Assembly: GCA_947383645.1 (NCBI GenBank)
Contig: CANDEH010000001.1
Coordinates: 1-64,000, forward strand
Length of the DNA: 64,000 nucleotides
From: an uncultured Clostridia bacterium
Lineage (GTDB): Bacteria; Bacillota; Clostridia; Oscillospirales; Oscillospiraceae
Reading direction: 5' to 3'
Shown: positions 22,777 to 30,912 of the stretch, piece after piece
How the letters are laid out: each line of letters starts with the position of its first letter
Position numbering within the stretch: position 1 is the first letter of the stretch
Program-made: the position numbers and the translations under genes
The notes under the pieces: model-generated
Seen by the model: only the letters and a program-made list of their open reading frames with translations
Databases searched by the model: none
Told to the model about the DNA's origin: nothing

Positions 22777-23420
22777 GAGAGACCATCCGCTACTGGCTTC
22801 TGACCCTCTGGCAGACCGTCCAGGTGGCCCTGTGGGCTGTCCTGTTCATCGGCGTGATCTTCCTGGCCCGGGTGGACTTCTCCCAGGGGGGCATCTCCTC
22901 CTACCTGCTGCCTGCTGTGATTACCGCCAGCGCCGCCCTGTCCCAGATGCTCTGCGGCCCCGGGATGCACATCCTGTACATGCCTGTGCAGCTGGCCCTG
23001 GGGGAGACCCGGCGGAACATCCTTGTGGGCTATCTGGCCGGCCTGGTCCTCTACGCCCTGGCCCCGGCGGTCCTCTGCGCCCTCCTGCTGGCCCTGAGCC
23101 CCGCCGTCCCCAACCGTCTGGCTCTGGCCCTGGGTCTGCTGCTGGTGCAGCTCCTCTCCGGCGCCGCCAGCAATCTCCTGGGGGTGATCTACGCCAGGTG
23201 GAAGCTCATCGGCTGCTTCATCATCGGCGCGGTGTCCGCCTGTATCGGCGGCGGGTTTGTCAGCATCGGCATGCTGGACCTGTTCTCCGACCGCCTGTCC
23301 CTGGCCTTTTTGGGCCGGGGGAGCGTCCTTGCGGGGATGGCGGCCGCCGCAGCGGCGCTGCTGGCCCTGGGCGGCCTCCTCACCGCCCTGCGCCTGCGGC
23401 GCTTGGAAGTAAAGCTATAG
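22773..23420 (+). CDS. ABC transporter permease-like membrane protein
   Basis: 215 aa from the ATG overlapping the ATPase stop. It has six hydrophobic segments (first at about 10-30, last at about 185-205), a short polar C-terminus and no soluble domain. Its position after a YtrB-like ATPase makes it one half of the membrane unit. Confidence 0.75.
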   Translation: MRETIRYWLLTLWQTVQVALWAVLFIGVIFLARVDFSQGGISSYLLPAVITASAALSQMLCGPGMHILYMPVQLALGETRRNILVGYLAGLVLYALAPAVLCALLLALSPAVPNRLALALGLLLVQLLSGAASNLLGVIYARWKLIGCFIIGAVSACIGGGFVSIGMLDLFSDRLSLAFLGRGSVLAGMAAAAAALLALGGLLTALRLRRLEVKL

Positions 23421-23432
23421 GGAGGAAGAGAG

Positions 23433-24158
23433 ATGAAACAACTGCAGCGGTACACCCGCCTGGCCCTGTTTGACCTGCCCCTGATGGTGGCCGTCACCGC
23501 CGGCGCCTTTGCCATAGGCATGGCCTTCACCCTGCTGTTCTGCCTGGTCTTCCTGAACTGGAGCGACGGCTACGGCATGATGGGGGGCGCCATGGGGCTG
23601 GTGGGCATCCTGGTGGCGGTGCTGATCCGGCGCAACCTGAACCCCCACACCCGCCTCTTCCTCGCCCTCACCATGGGGGAGAGCCGCCGGAGCTACCTCG
23701 TTTTCGACACCCTGGCCGCGGCGGTGGAGTGCTGCCTCCTGTGCGCCCTGCTGTGGGTCCTCTGCCATCTGGAGATCGCCCTCTACAGCCTTGTTCTGCC
23801 GGGCTGGACCAACGAGATGAACATGCTGGAACTTTTCTTCCGGCCCTCCGTGGCAGCGGTGTTCGTCGCCGCTCTGGTGACGCTGAATCTGTTCTGGACC
23901 GCCGTCATGGGCCGCTTTGGCCTCAAGGGCTTCTTCCTGACCTGGATCCCCCTGTGTATGCTGCCGTCCCTGCTCGCCCCGGCCATCGACGCCGCCCAGT
24001 CCGGTGAGAGGTCCCTCTTCGGCCTCCTGGGCCGGGGAATCCTGTGGGTGATCGACGGCGCCTCCGCCGTTCCCTGGCAGGCCATCGTCGGCGCGATCCT
24101 GCTGGCCGTCCTGGCCGTCAGCGCCGCAATGCTGCGGAAGATTCCGGTGAGGCTCTGA
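23433..24158 (+). CDS. Second ABC transporter permease-like membrane protein
   Basis: 241 aa with about six hydrophobic segments and the phrase RLFLALTMGESRRSYLVFDTL. The same LGETRRN/MGESRRS motif after a membrane helix occurs in the preceding gene, so the two permeases appear paralogous. The ribosome-binding site GGAGGAAGAG lies 12 nt after the previous stop. Confidence 0.75.
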   Translation: MKQLQRYTRLALFDLPLMVAVTAGAFAIGMAFTLLFCLVFLNWSDGYGMMGGAMGLVGILVAVLIRRNLNPHTRLFLALTMGESRRSYLVFDTLAAAVECCLLCALLWVLCHLEIALYSLVLPGWTNEMNMLELFFRPSVAAVFVAALVTLNLFWTAVMGRFGLKGFFLTWIPLCMLPSLLAPAIDAAQSGERSLFGLLGRGILWVIDGASAVPWQAIVGAILLAVLAVSAAMLRKIPVRL

Positions 24159-24201
24159 TTTCGCACTTCTGACTGAAAAAAGCGGAGGGGAGGTGAGGGT
24201 A

Positions 24202-24321
24202 GTGCGAAAGTGTCTGCGCTGCGGAGGGGAGGTGAGAGAGGGCTGCGCCGTCAAGGTGGTGATCTGTCCCAAGTGCGGCGAGGTATCTGTCTATCTGAAC
24301 GATGTGGAGAAGCTGCGATAG
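24202..24321 (+). CDS. 39-aa zinc-ribbon protein
   Basis: It runs from GTG 24202 to TAG 24319. The peptide contains two C-x2-C pairs (KCLRCGG and ICPKCGE, 18 residues between them) and a Cys between, the layout of a minimal zinc ribbon. GGAGGGGAGG lies 9 nt upstream. It is the last gene of the ytr-like run and is followed by a strong terminator. An in-frame GTG at 24193 is an alternative start but too close to the ribosome-binding site. Confidence 0.65.
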   Translation: MRKCLRCGGEVREGCAVKVVICPKCGEVSVYLNDVEKLR

Positions 24322-24328
24322 TAGCCAG

Positions 24329-24359
24329 AGAGGGGCCGGTCTTTAAGACCGGCCCCTCT
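24329..24359 (+). terminator. Terminator of the ytr-like operon
   Basis: A 13-bp perfect stem AGAGGGGCCGGTC and complement with a short loop, located 7 nt after the zinc-ribbon stop. Confidence 0.8.
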
Positions 24360-24420
24360 GCCATTTTGCACATCTACAGCCATTCCCGACGGGAGACCGC
24401 CGGACAACATTGCTGCCCGG

Positions 24421-25071
24421 TTATGGTGCGCTCCTCTCCGCTGCCGCTGTCAGTCCGGCGATGTCCCCGGCCTGAATGGCGTCGATGGCCGACCCGATGC
24501 GCTCCGGCTCCCAGTCCCACCAGCGCAGGGCCAGCAGGGTCTGGATGGTCTCCTCGTCAAACCGGCGGCGAATGGGCCGGGCGGGGACGCCGCCCACGAC
24601 GGTGTAGGGCGGTACATCCCTGGTCACCACCGCCCGGGCGCCGATGATGGCCCCGTCCCCGATGGTGACGCCGGAGAGAATCACCGCCTCGTAGCCGATC
24701 CACACGTCGTTTCCCACCACAATATCCCCACGGTTGTCCCAGGCCTCGTGGAGACGCTCCACCGGCCGGTTCCACTCCTCGAAGAACAGAGGGAAGGGGT
24801 AGGTGGACAGGGAAGCCAGGGCGTGGTTGGCGCTGTTGAACAGGAACTTCGCCCCGCAGGCGATGGAGCAGAACCTGCCGATCACCAGCTGATCGCCGTT
24901 GACGGGGTAGTGGTAGAGCACGTTGTTGCGCTGGAAGTCCCGGGGGTCGTTGACAAAGTCGTCGTAAAAGGTGTAGTCCCCCACGGTAATGGAGGGGTCG
25001 GTGACCACGTTTTGCAGGTACACCGTGCTGTGCCCCTGGGGGCGGGGATAAATTTTCCACTGCGGGATCAT
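24421..25071 (-). CDS. Vat/CatB-type xenobiotic O-acetyltransferase, left-handed beta-helix
   Basis: 216 aa, the usual length for Vat enzymes. Hexapeptide repeats run through VIGRFCSIACGAKFLFNSANHALASLSTYPF (active-site His at about 83) and DIVVGNDVWIGYEAVILSGVTIGDGAIIGARAVVTRDVPPYTVVGGVPARPIRRRF. Streptogramin acetyltransferases share this pattern, so resistance is possible, but many housekeeping members look alike. It is monocistronic. Confidence 0.85.
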   Translation of the reverse strand: MIPQWKIYPRPQGHSTVYLQNVVTDPSITVGDYTFYDDFVNDPRDFQRNNVLYHYPVNGDQLVIGRFCSIACGAKFLFNSANHALASLSTYPFPLFFEEWNRPVERLHEAWDNRGDIVVGNDVWIGYEAVILSGVTIGDGAIIGARAVVTRDVPPYTVVGGVPARPIRRRFDEETIQTLLALRWWDWEPERIGSAIDAIQAGDIAGLTAAAERSAP

Positions 25072-25178
25072 CTGAAAAAACCTCCTGAAAATTTGGTTGA
25101 TTCAAATCATCCCGCCCAGGGCAATGCAGCGCCTCATGGCATACCATCCTCTCCGGAATGTATAAATTGGGTTGAAAA

Positions 25179-25715
25179 TTACTCCTCGTACAGCAGTAGG
25201 CTGAACCAGGTGACCACGTTGCCGGCGGCCATGAAGTCGATGCCGAACCGCTCGGCCAGGTCGGACACCAGGATCCCCTGGCTCTCCACGCAGGGGTACA
25301 TCACCTCCGGCCGGCGGCAGGGGCCGTCGGGGTAGGCGCAGTGCTGGCATATTTCGCAGGACTCGGTGGAGAGCACATAGGGCTCGATCCCCTGCTCCCG
25401 CAGGAGGCCGTGGACGGTGCGGGTGACCTCCTCGTGGGCGGAGCGGGTCTTTAGCAGGGCGGGCATGTTCTCCAGGTCCTCCACCTCCGTCATGGTGACG
25501 ATCAGCAGGGCCTGGGGATAGCTTAGGCACCGCTCCCGGCACGCCGCCACGCTGCCCACCGCCGGGGGACAGGCCCAGGTGGTGTTATACTGGGGGCACT
25601 CCGTCTCGCAGATGTACCGGACCTTGTCGGAAAACACCAGCTGCTCTGTGGGGAAGAACTCGTACTGCACGATGGGCAGCTCCCGGAGCTGCCGCTCCAG
25701 CAGGGCTCTATCCAT
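25179..25715 (-). CDS. DUF2284 cysteine-rich metal-binding protein
   Basis: 178 aa. Cys-rich motifs RYICETECPQYNTTWACPPAVGSV and ESCEICQHCAYPDGPCRRPEVMYPCVES define DUF2284. The family is predicted to bind a metal or Fe-S centre; its function is unknown. The start overlaps the UDG gene by 8 nt, so both are translated from one message. A paralogue lies at 56050. Confidence 0.85.
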   Translation of the reverse strand: MDRALLERQLRELPIVQYEFFPTEQLVFSDKVRYICETECPQYNTTWACPPAVGSVAACRERCLSYPQALLIVTMTEVEDLENMPALLKTRSAHEEVTRTVHGLLREQGIEPYVLSTESCEICQHCAYPDGPCRRPEVMYPCVESQGILVSDLAERFGIDFMAAGNVVTWFSLLLYEE

Positions 25716-26298
25716 TGGCCGTCTGGTCGGGGTAGGTATGGGTGCAGATGCGGCGGATCTCCGCCTGGATGGCCTTCAGGTCGTCGAAGGTCTCCGGCCG
25801 GCGGGAGGGGTCCCGGAGGAGGGCGGCGGGGTGGTAGAGGGCGGTCATGCGGATGCCGGCCTTGTCAAACCACTGGCCGTGCTCCTTGGTGATCTTGAAG
25901 TCCGGCTTGATGATCTGCATGGCGGCGATGCGGCCCAGGCAGACGATAATCTTGGGCGCAATCAGGGCGGTCTGCCGGCGGAGGTAGTCGATGCAGGCCT
26001 CCTGCTCCACGTTCAGCGGGTCCCGGTTCTGGGGCGGGCGGCACTTGACGATGTTGGTGATGAAGATTTTCGTCCGGTCCAGCTCGATCATCTCCAGCAT
26101 GTCGTCCAGCAGCTTCCCCGCCCGGCCCACGAAGGGCAGGCCCTGGGCGTCCTCGTTGGCGCCGGGGCCCTCGCCGATGAATAAAAGCTCCGCCTCCGGG
26201 TTGCCGTCGCCAAAGACCACGTTCTTCCGCGTCTCCGCCAGTCCGCACCGCCGGCAGGAGAGACACTCCTCCCGCAGGGCGCTCCATGCTTCTGTCAT
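25708..26298 (-). CDS. Family 4 uracil-DNA glycosylase with a [4Fe-4S] cluster
   Basis: 196 aa from the ATG at 26298 (AAGGAGG upstream). Cluster ligands are probably Cys15 and Cys18 (or Cys12) with Cys86 and Cys102, the family 4 pattern. Motif 1 is GEGPGANEDAQGLPFVGRAG (43-62) and motif 3 is YHPAALLRDPSRRP. It removes uracil from DNA. It is cotranscribed with DUF2284. Confidence 0.92.
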   Translation of the reverse strand: MTEAWSALREECLSCRRCGLAETRKNVVFGDGNPEAELLFIGEGPGANEDAQGLPFVGRAGKLLDDMLEMIELDRTKIFITNIVKCRPPQNRDPLNVEQEACIDYLRRQTALIAPKIIVCLGRIAAMQIIKPDFKITKEHGQWFDKAGIRMTALYHPAALLRDPSRRPETFDDLKAIQAEIRRICTHTYPDQTANG

Positions 26299-26409
26299 TG
26301 TGGCAGCCTCCTTGTCTCTGTAAGTGTAAAAAGAGTTTTCCGTATGGTTTCCCGCCCTTCCGGACAGCATAGGAGTACTACGCCGCTACGCGGAAAAGGG
26401 AGGACGCAT

Positions 26410-26961
26410 ATGATCTGGTTCTGGCTGTTTCTATTCTACAGCTTTTTAGGCTACCTCATCGAGCGGATGTTTGCCAAGGTGGTTCGCTCGGAGCGGCAGG
26501 TGCGCAAGTGCTTCCTGCTGCTGCCGCTGTGTCCGGTGTACGGCCTCGCCATGACGGCGTTTCTGTCCATGACAGAGCCGGAGATCTATGGCTTCTGGGC
26601 CCTGGCCCTCCGGGGGGCGGTGCTGACCACCCTGGTGGAGTACGCCGTCCACGTCTTTTACGAGGCGGCCTTCGGCGTGAAATTCTGGGACTACGGCGAC
26701 CTGCCCGGCAGCGTCTGGGGCCGGGTGTGTCTGCCCTTCTCCGCCGCCTGGGGACTGCTCTCCGCCGCGGCCGCCCGCTTTCTCCAGCCCCTGCTGGTGC
26801 CGCTGGCCGCGCTGATGCCGCCCCTTCTCACCTACGCCGCCCTGCTGGTGCTGACGGCGGACGCGGTGTGTTCGGCGGCCCTGCTCCTCCGCTACCGGAA
26901 CACGGAGCTCCTGAGCCTGCGGGCGCTGGTGCAGCTCAGCAGCGCTCCTCCAGCCAACTGA
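26410..26961 (+). CDS. CmpB-like putative ABC-transporter type IV membrane protein
   Basis: 183 aa from the ATG at 26410 (GGGAGG upstream). The start MIWFWLFLFYSFLGYLIERMFAKVV with KCFLLLPLCPVYGLA and the later FGVKFWDYGDLPGSVWGRVCLPFSAAWGLLS are characteristic of the family PF06541. It has four to five membrane helices. The role is unknown despite the family name. Its 3' end overlaps the convergent lipase gene by 26 nt. Confidence 0.85.
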   Translation: MIWFWLFLFYSFLGYLIERMFAKVVRSERQVRKCFLLLPLCPVYGLAMTAFLSMTEPEIYGFWALALRGAVLTTLVEYAVHVFYEAAFGVKFWDYGDLPGSVWGRVCLPFSAAWGLLSAAAARFLQPLLVPLAALMPPLLTYAALLVLTADAVCSAALLLRYRNTELLSLRALVQLSSAPPAN

Positions 26962-27868
26962 GGACGTCCTGGTAGACGAAGCGCCTGGATTTCTCGTTGA
27001 GGATCTCGTGGCGCAGGCCGTGGTAGAGCTTCATGGAGAGATCCCGCACGCCGGCCTTTTGAAATGCGTCGTGGGCGCGCTTCACGCCTCTGCCCATGTC
27101 CCCCACCGGGTCCTGGTCCCCGGCGATGAAGAACACGGCGGTGTCCTTATTCATCCGGTCGATGTTGGACTGTTTGGTCAAGAATCGGATGCCGGTGAGC
27201 ATGTCCCGAAAGAGGCCCAGGGTGGCGTCGCCGCCGCAGAGGGGGTCGGCGATGTAGGCGTCCACGTTGTCCGGGTTGGCGGAGATCCAGTCGAACTTGG
27301 TCCGGGCGGGGGCGAAGGCCCTGTTGTAGGCCCCGAAGGCCAGCTGATCGGCCTTGGGGGAGAAGGCGGCGGTCCCCAGCTTTTTGATCTCGCTGTTGGC
27401 CACCAGCAGCCCCCCGGAGACCACCAGCGGCGACTGGTGCCCGGTGCCGCAGAGCACCGCCCCCCGCAGATGGCCGGGGCAGCGGATGAGGTAGGTCCGG
27501 GCGATGAAGGAGCCCATGGAGTGCCCGAAGAGGAAGTAGGGGACCTCCGGCCAGGCCGCCGCCGTCCGCCGCTGGAGCGCCGCCACGTCGTCCACCACGT
27601 GCGTCCAGCCGTCCCGCTCCCCGAAGTAGACCGGGGGCTGTCCCTCGATCTGGGAGAGGCCATGGCCCAGGTGGTCGTTGGCGGCCACCAGGAACCCGGC
27701 GGCGCAGAGGAAGCGGGCGAAGGGCTCGTAACGGGCGGCATACTCGGCCACGCCGTGGGAGATCTGCACCACGCCGCGGACGGGCCGGGACACCGGCGTC
27801 CACTGGTTGACATGGATCAGCGTTTTCCCGTCGCTGGAGGGGAAGTAATACTCAGAGAAAACAGACAT
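26936..27868 (-). CDS. Alpha/beta hydrolase, monoacylglycerol lipase-like
   Basis: 310 aa. The nucleophile elbow FGHSMGSFIARTYL contains the Ser (about 115), with an acid in IAGDQDPVGDMG and a His in YHGLRHEILNE near the end, giving a complete triad. The DHLGHG motif and VVQISHGVAEYAARY fit the serine aminopeptidase S33/monoglyceride lipase group. It probably acts on acylglycerols or lysophospholipids. Confidence 0.9.
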   Translation of the reverse strand: MSVFSEYYFPSSDGKTLIHVNQWTPVSRPVRGVVQISHGVAEYAARYEPFARFLCAAGFLVAANDHLGHGLSQIEGQPPVYFGERDGWTHVVDDVAALQRRTAAAWPEVPYFLFGHSMGSFIARTYLIRCPGHLRGAVLCGTGHQSPLVVSGGLLVANSEIKKLGTAAFSPKADQLAFGAYNRAFAPARTKFDWISANPDNVDAYIADPLCGGDATLGLFRDMLTGIRFLTKQSNIDRMNKDTAVFFIAGDQDPVGDMGRGVKRAHDAFQKAGVRDLSMKLYHGLRHEILNEKSRRFVYQDVLSWLEERC

Positions 27869-28162
27869 GGCGAAGCCTCCCTTACCGTTTTATTTTTCCC
27901 AGTATAGCATATATTTGTAAAAATAGATAGATATATTTCAAGGCCGCCGTACATTTTTTCGAGCCCCGTCGGGCGGACAGTTCCACGACTGTACCCCCGC
28001 TCCCCACACCGCAGCGGCGCGGCAAGAGAGCCTTGAAAATACGCTTCAGGGTCAGCGGAGAACGCCTTGCGTCCTTCGCCTCGCTGTATACTCTTTCCTC
28101 CCGCCTCCTTTTTACTTTTTCTCAACCGCGTTGACTATAAACAGACCCTGACGCGGGCAGAA

Positions 28163-28192
28163 AAAAATTGGAGGTGCTTTCACACCTCCAAT
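28163..28192 (-). terminator. ftsZ terminator
   Basis: On the minus strand, the stem TTGGAGGTG/CACCTCCAA is followed by T7, 17 nt after the ftsZ stop. The rest of 27870-28162 shows no gene. Confidence 0.85.
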
Positions 28193-28208
28193 ACTTCGCA
28201 GAGCAACG

Positions 28209-29399
28209 CTACTTGTTGTCAAAAATCTTAATAATATCCGCAAACGGATCGTCTTCCTTCTCCGGCTTGGCCGGCTCCTCCGGTTTGGCTGCCTCGGCGC
28301 TGCGGCCGCCGCCGGTAAAGAGGGGCTCCCCGAAGAGCCGCTCGAACTCGCTGCGGATCTCCGCGGACTTGGAGGCTGCCGGGGCCGCCTGGGGCTGCTG
28401 AGCCTGCTGCTGTGCCGGAGCCGCCGCCGGCTGCGCCTCGTGCTTCTCCTCGAAGCCGGTGGCGATAACGGTGACCTGGAGCTCGTCGTCCATGGACTCC
28501 TCCAGGATGGCGCCAAAGATGGTGGCGGCGTCGGGATGTACATAGTCCTTGATGAGGTTGGCCGCCTGCTCCACCTCCTCCAGACCGATGTCCAGGGAGG
28601 CGGTGATGTTGACCAGGATGCCCCGGGCTCCCTCGATGCTGGTCTCCAGCAGGGGGCTGGAGATGGCCAGACGGGCGGCCTCCTCGGCCTTGCCCTTGCC
28701 GGCGGCCCGGCCCACGCCCATGTGGGCCAGCCCCGCGTCCCGCATGACGGTGCTCACGTCGGCGAAGTCCAGGTTGATGAGGCCCGGACGGCGGATCAGA
28801 TCGGAGATGGACTGCACCGCCTGGCGCAGCACGTCGTCGGCAATCTCGAAGGCGTTGGCGAAGGTGATCTTCTGGTCCGAAGCGTACTTCAGCCGCTCGT
28901 TGGGGATAATCACCAGGGAGTCCACCTTGGTGCGCAGCTCCTCGATGCCGGCCTCCGCCTGCTGCATCCGCCGGCGGCCCTCAAAGCCGAAGGGCTTGGT
29001 GACCACGCCCACGGTGAGGATGCCCTGCTCCTTGGCGATCTCCGCCACAATAGGGGCCGCGCCGGTGCCGGTGCCGCCGCCCATGCCGGCGGTGATGAAC
29101 ACCATATCCGTGTCCTCCAGGGCCTTGGCCAGCTGGTTGCGGCTCTCCTCGGCGGACTTGCGGCCCACCTCCGGGTTGGAGCCGGCGCCCTGGCCGTGGG
29201 TCAGCTTCTCGCCGATCTGGATCTTATAGGAGGCGGTGGCCATATCCAGCGCCTGCTTGTCCGTATTGACCACTACGAAGTCCACGCCCTTCATCCCGTC
29301 GCGGACCATGCGGTTGACCACGTTATTGCCGCCGCCGCCCACACCGATCACCTTGATCTTCACCACGGTGTCAGGCGCGGTTACCAGTTCAAATCCCAT
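28209..29399 (-). CDS. ftsZ: Cell division GTPase FtsZ
   Basis: 396 aa. The tubulin-signature GGGTGTGAAPIVAEIAKEQG (about 105-124) binds GTP, the N-terminal GVGGGGNNVVNRM is the first GTP loop, and NLDFADVSTVMRDAGLAHMGVG is the synergy loop. A disordered Ala/Gln linker leads to the C-terminus DDPFADIIKIFDNK, which differs from the usual DIPTFLRR type peptide. It forms the Z ring. It has its own promoter at 29516-29544 and a terminator, so it can be expressed apart from the rest of the cluster. Confidence 0.98.
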   Translation of the reverse strand: MGFELVTAPDTVVKIKVIGVGGGGNNVVNRMVRDGMKGVDFVVVNTDKQALDMATASYKIQIGEKLTHGQGAGSNPEVGRKSAEESRNQLAKALEDTDMVFITAGMGGGTGTGAAPIVAEIAKEQGILTVGVVTKPFGFEGRRRMQQAEAGIEELRTKVDSLVIIPNERLKYASDQKITFANAFEIADDVLRQAVQSISDLIRRPGLINLDFADVSTVMRDAGLAHMGVGRAAGKGKAEEAARLAISSPLLETSIEGARGILVNITASLDIGLEEVEQAANLIKDYVHPDAATIFGAILEESMDDELQVTVIATGFEEKHEAQPAAAPAQQQAQQPQAAPAASKSAEIRSEFERLFGEPLFTGGGRSAEAAKPEEPAKPEKEDDPFADIIKIFDNK

Positions 29400-29515
29400 G
29401 ACAGTTCCTCCTACCGTCCACTATCCTCAGTGACATTGCATACCACCCGATGGTACTATCCTTTGTATATCATTGGACAAAACACGCCCAACATAAAGTG
29501 CATACAAGTGTTTTT

Positions 29516-29544
29516 ATTGTAGTCCTCTTTCCCCCTCAGGTCAA
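29516..29544 (-). promoter_or_regulatory. ftsZ promoter
   Basis: On the minus strand TTGACC (29544-29539) and TACAAT (29521-29516) are 17 bp apart, about 115 nt before the ftsZ start. The remaining ftsQ-ftsZ gap holds no other feature. Confidence 0.8.
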
Positions 29545-29639
29545 TAGCAAAACCTCTGTTTTTTCAGATTTTTTTGTCGGAAGGGAGCGGTGTGTCCCGC
29601 CTGCCCGCCCTGCGGCGCCTGTTTGAAAACATGCGGTAA

Positions 29640-30401
29640 TCAATACACATCCGGCTTGAAAAAGCAGCGGTCGGGCAGCGTGAGAATCACGGTGCCTGTC
29701 TCGTTGTCCTGGAGGCGTTTGATGATTTCCTCCAGCGTGTAGAGCTTCTTGCCGTAGTCTGCGTCGTAGGGCATCTGCACGTCAAACCGGCCGGCGTAGC
29801 GCAGTACCAGCATCTGCGCGTCGGTACAGTCGATGCGGCTGGCGGCGGAGAGCATGTCCCGCTCCTTCAGCTCCCCCAGCAGCGTCAGGAGCTGGGCGCT
29901 GGTGATGTGGCCGTCGGCAGGGAGGGAGAGGTAGGAGCCCTCGGTGGGCAGCAGCGGCTTGCAGCCGGTGATCTGGGGATAGCCCTCCCCGCCGTCGGGG
30001 CCCAGACGCTCCAGGAGCTTTCCCTCGGCGCTGATGAGCCATGCGTCCTCCGCCGTGCTCACCACGGCGACGGCCTCCCCCTCCTCAATCTGGAGAACGA
30101 TGGTGTTGGGCCAGTGCCGCCAGGGCCGCACCGCCTGCACATAGGGCAGCTGCTGGGTGATATGGTCGGCGATGGCGTACTTGTTGATGAGGAACATGTT
30201 CTCCCCGTACTCGATCCCCGCCGCCTCCAGGACCTGCTCCTGCGAGTAGCGGATGTTGCCGGTGACTTCTATGCTCTCCACTTTAAAAAAGAGAATCAGC
30301 GCCGCGGCGATGGCGGCACAGATGACAAGGAAGGAGAGAAAGCGCAGCAGCACAGTCAGCCGTCCCCGCCGGTAGCGTTTATTTCTGCGCCGACGCGCCA
30401 T
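29640..30401 (-). CDS. ftsQ: Cell division protein FtsQ/DivIB
   Basis: 253 aa from the ATG at 30401, which has GGAGGTGAT upstream; the longer open frame runs through a repeat region. A basic N-terminus (RRRRNKRYRRGR) is followed by a membrane helix (about 16-40), then the POTRA domain FFKVESIEVTGNIRYSQEQVLEAAGI and the beta domain YVQAVRPWRHWPNTIVLQIEEGEAVAVV. It is part of the FtsQLB (DivIB-FtsL-DivIC) complex. Confidence 0.9.
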   Translation of the reverse strand: MARRRRNKRYRRGRLTVLLRFLSFLVICAAIAAALILFFKVESIEVTGNIRYSQEQVLEAAGIEYGENMFLINKYAIADHITQQLPYVQAVRPWRHWPNTIVLQIEEGEAVAVVSTAEDAWLISAEGKLLERLGPDGGEGYPQITGCKPLLPTEGSYLSLPADGHITSAQLLTLLGELKERDMLSAASRIDCTDAQMLVLRYAGRFDVQMPYDADYGKKLYTLEEIIKRLQDNETGTVILTLPDRCFFKPDVY

Positions 30402-30420
30402 ATCTATCACCTCCGGTAAT

Positions 30421-30912
30421 TCGCTTGAAGACCGCTGACGCTGGGTCTTCAAGCGAGGGGATTTCGCTGCGCTCCATGCACTCGCTTGCGCTCGCACACT
30501 CCGCTCCGCGCAGGGTATTTTTTTCGAAAACGCGGTTTCCGAAAAAAATGATTTTAGATTATTTCGCGGCGTGCGCGCCGCGAAACTCTGCGAGGCTTTT
30601 GTTTGCGGCCTCAGCCGCAAACTTTGCACACGGCGAGGCCGCAGTGCCGTCGCACGCGCCGGAGGCGCTGTGCGCGTCTCGCCCTCGGCAGAGTTTGCGC
30701 CGCAGGCGCAAATAAAATGCAATCGTTTTTCCGGGGACCGCGTCCTCGGAAAAACACTTTGCGGGCCGCGCTCGGCCCGGTCCTTTTTCTCGGGAATCGG
30801 CTTTGCCGCTTCCCGAGAAAAAGCCCCCCGCAGATAAAATCCTCGTTTGAAATCAAAGATTTCAAACGACACCGCCTTTCTCTCGATTGAAAGCCCAGCG
30901 TCAGCGGGTTTC
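30421..30912. repeat. Two family 2 hairpin-mosaic repeats in opposite orientation
   Basis: The left copy (plus orientation, 30421 to about 30640) starts with hairpin TCGCTTGAAGACC/GGTCTTCAAGCGA. It continues with GTATTTTTTTCG and CGAAAAAAATGATT arms and the TTTCGCGGCG/CGCCGCGAAA stem. The right copy (minus orientation, 30912 back to about 30660) has the same order with different stems, and its first hairpin includes the last codons and TGA of murA. Several further perfect hairpins lie between. This fills the ftsQ-murA gap. Confidence 0.85.

Noticed and set aside
24421..25071. A definite streptogramin resistance gene (vat)
   Set aside because: The beta-helix acetyltransferase family includes many housekeeping members; motifs alone do not prove the substrate.
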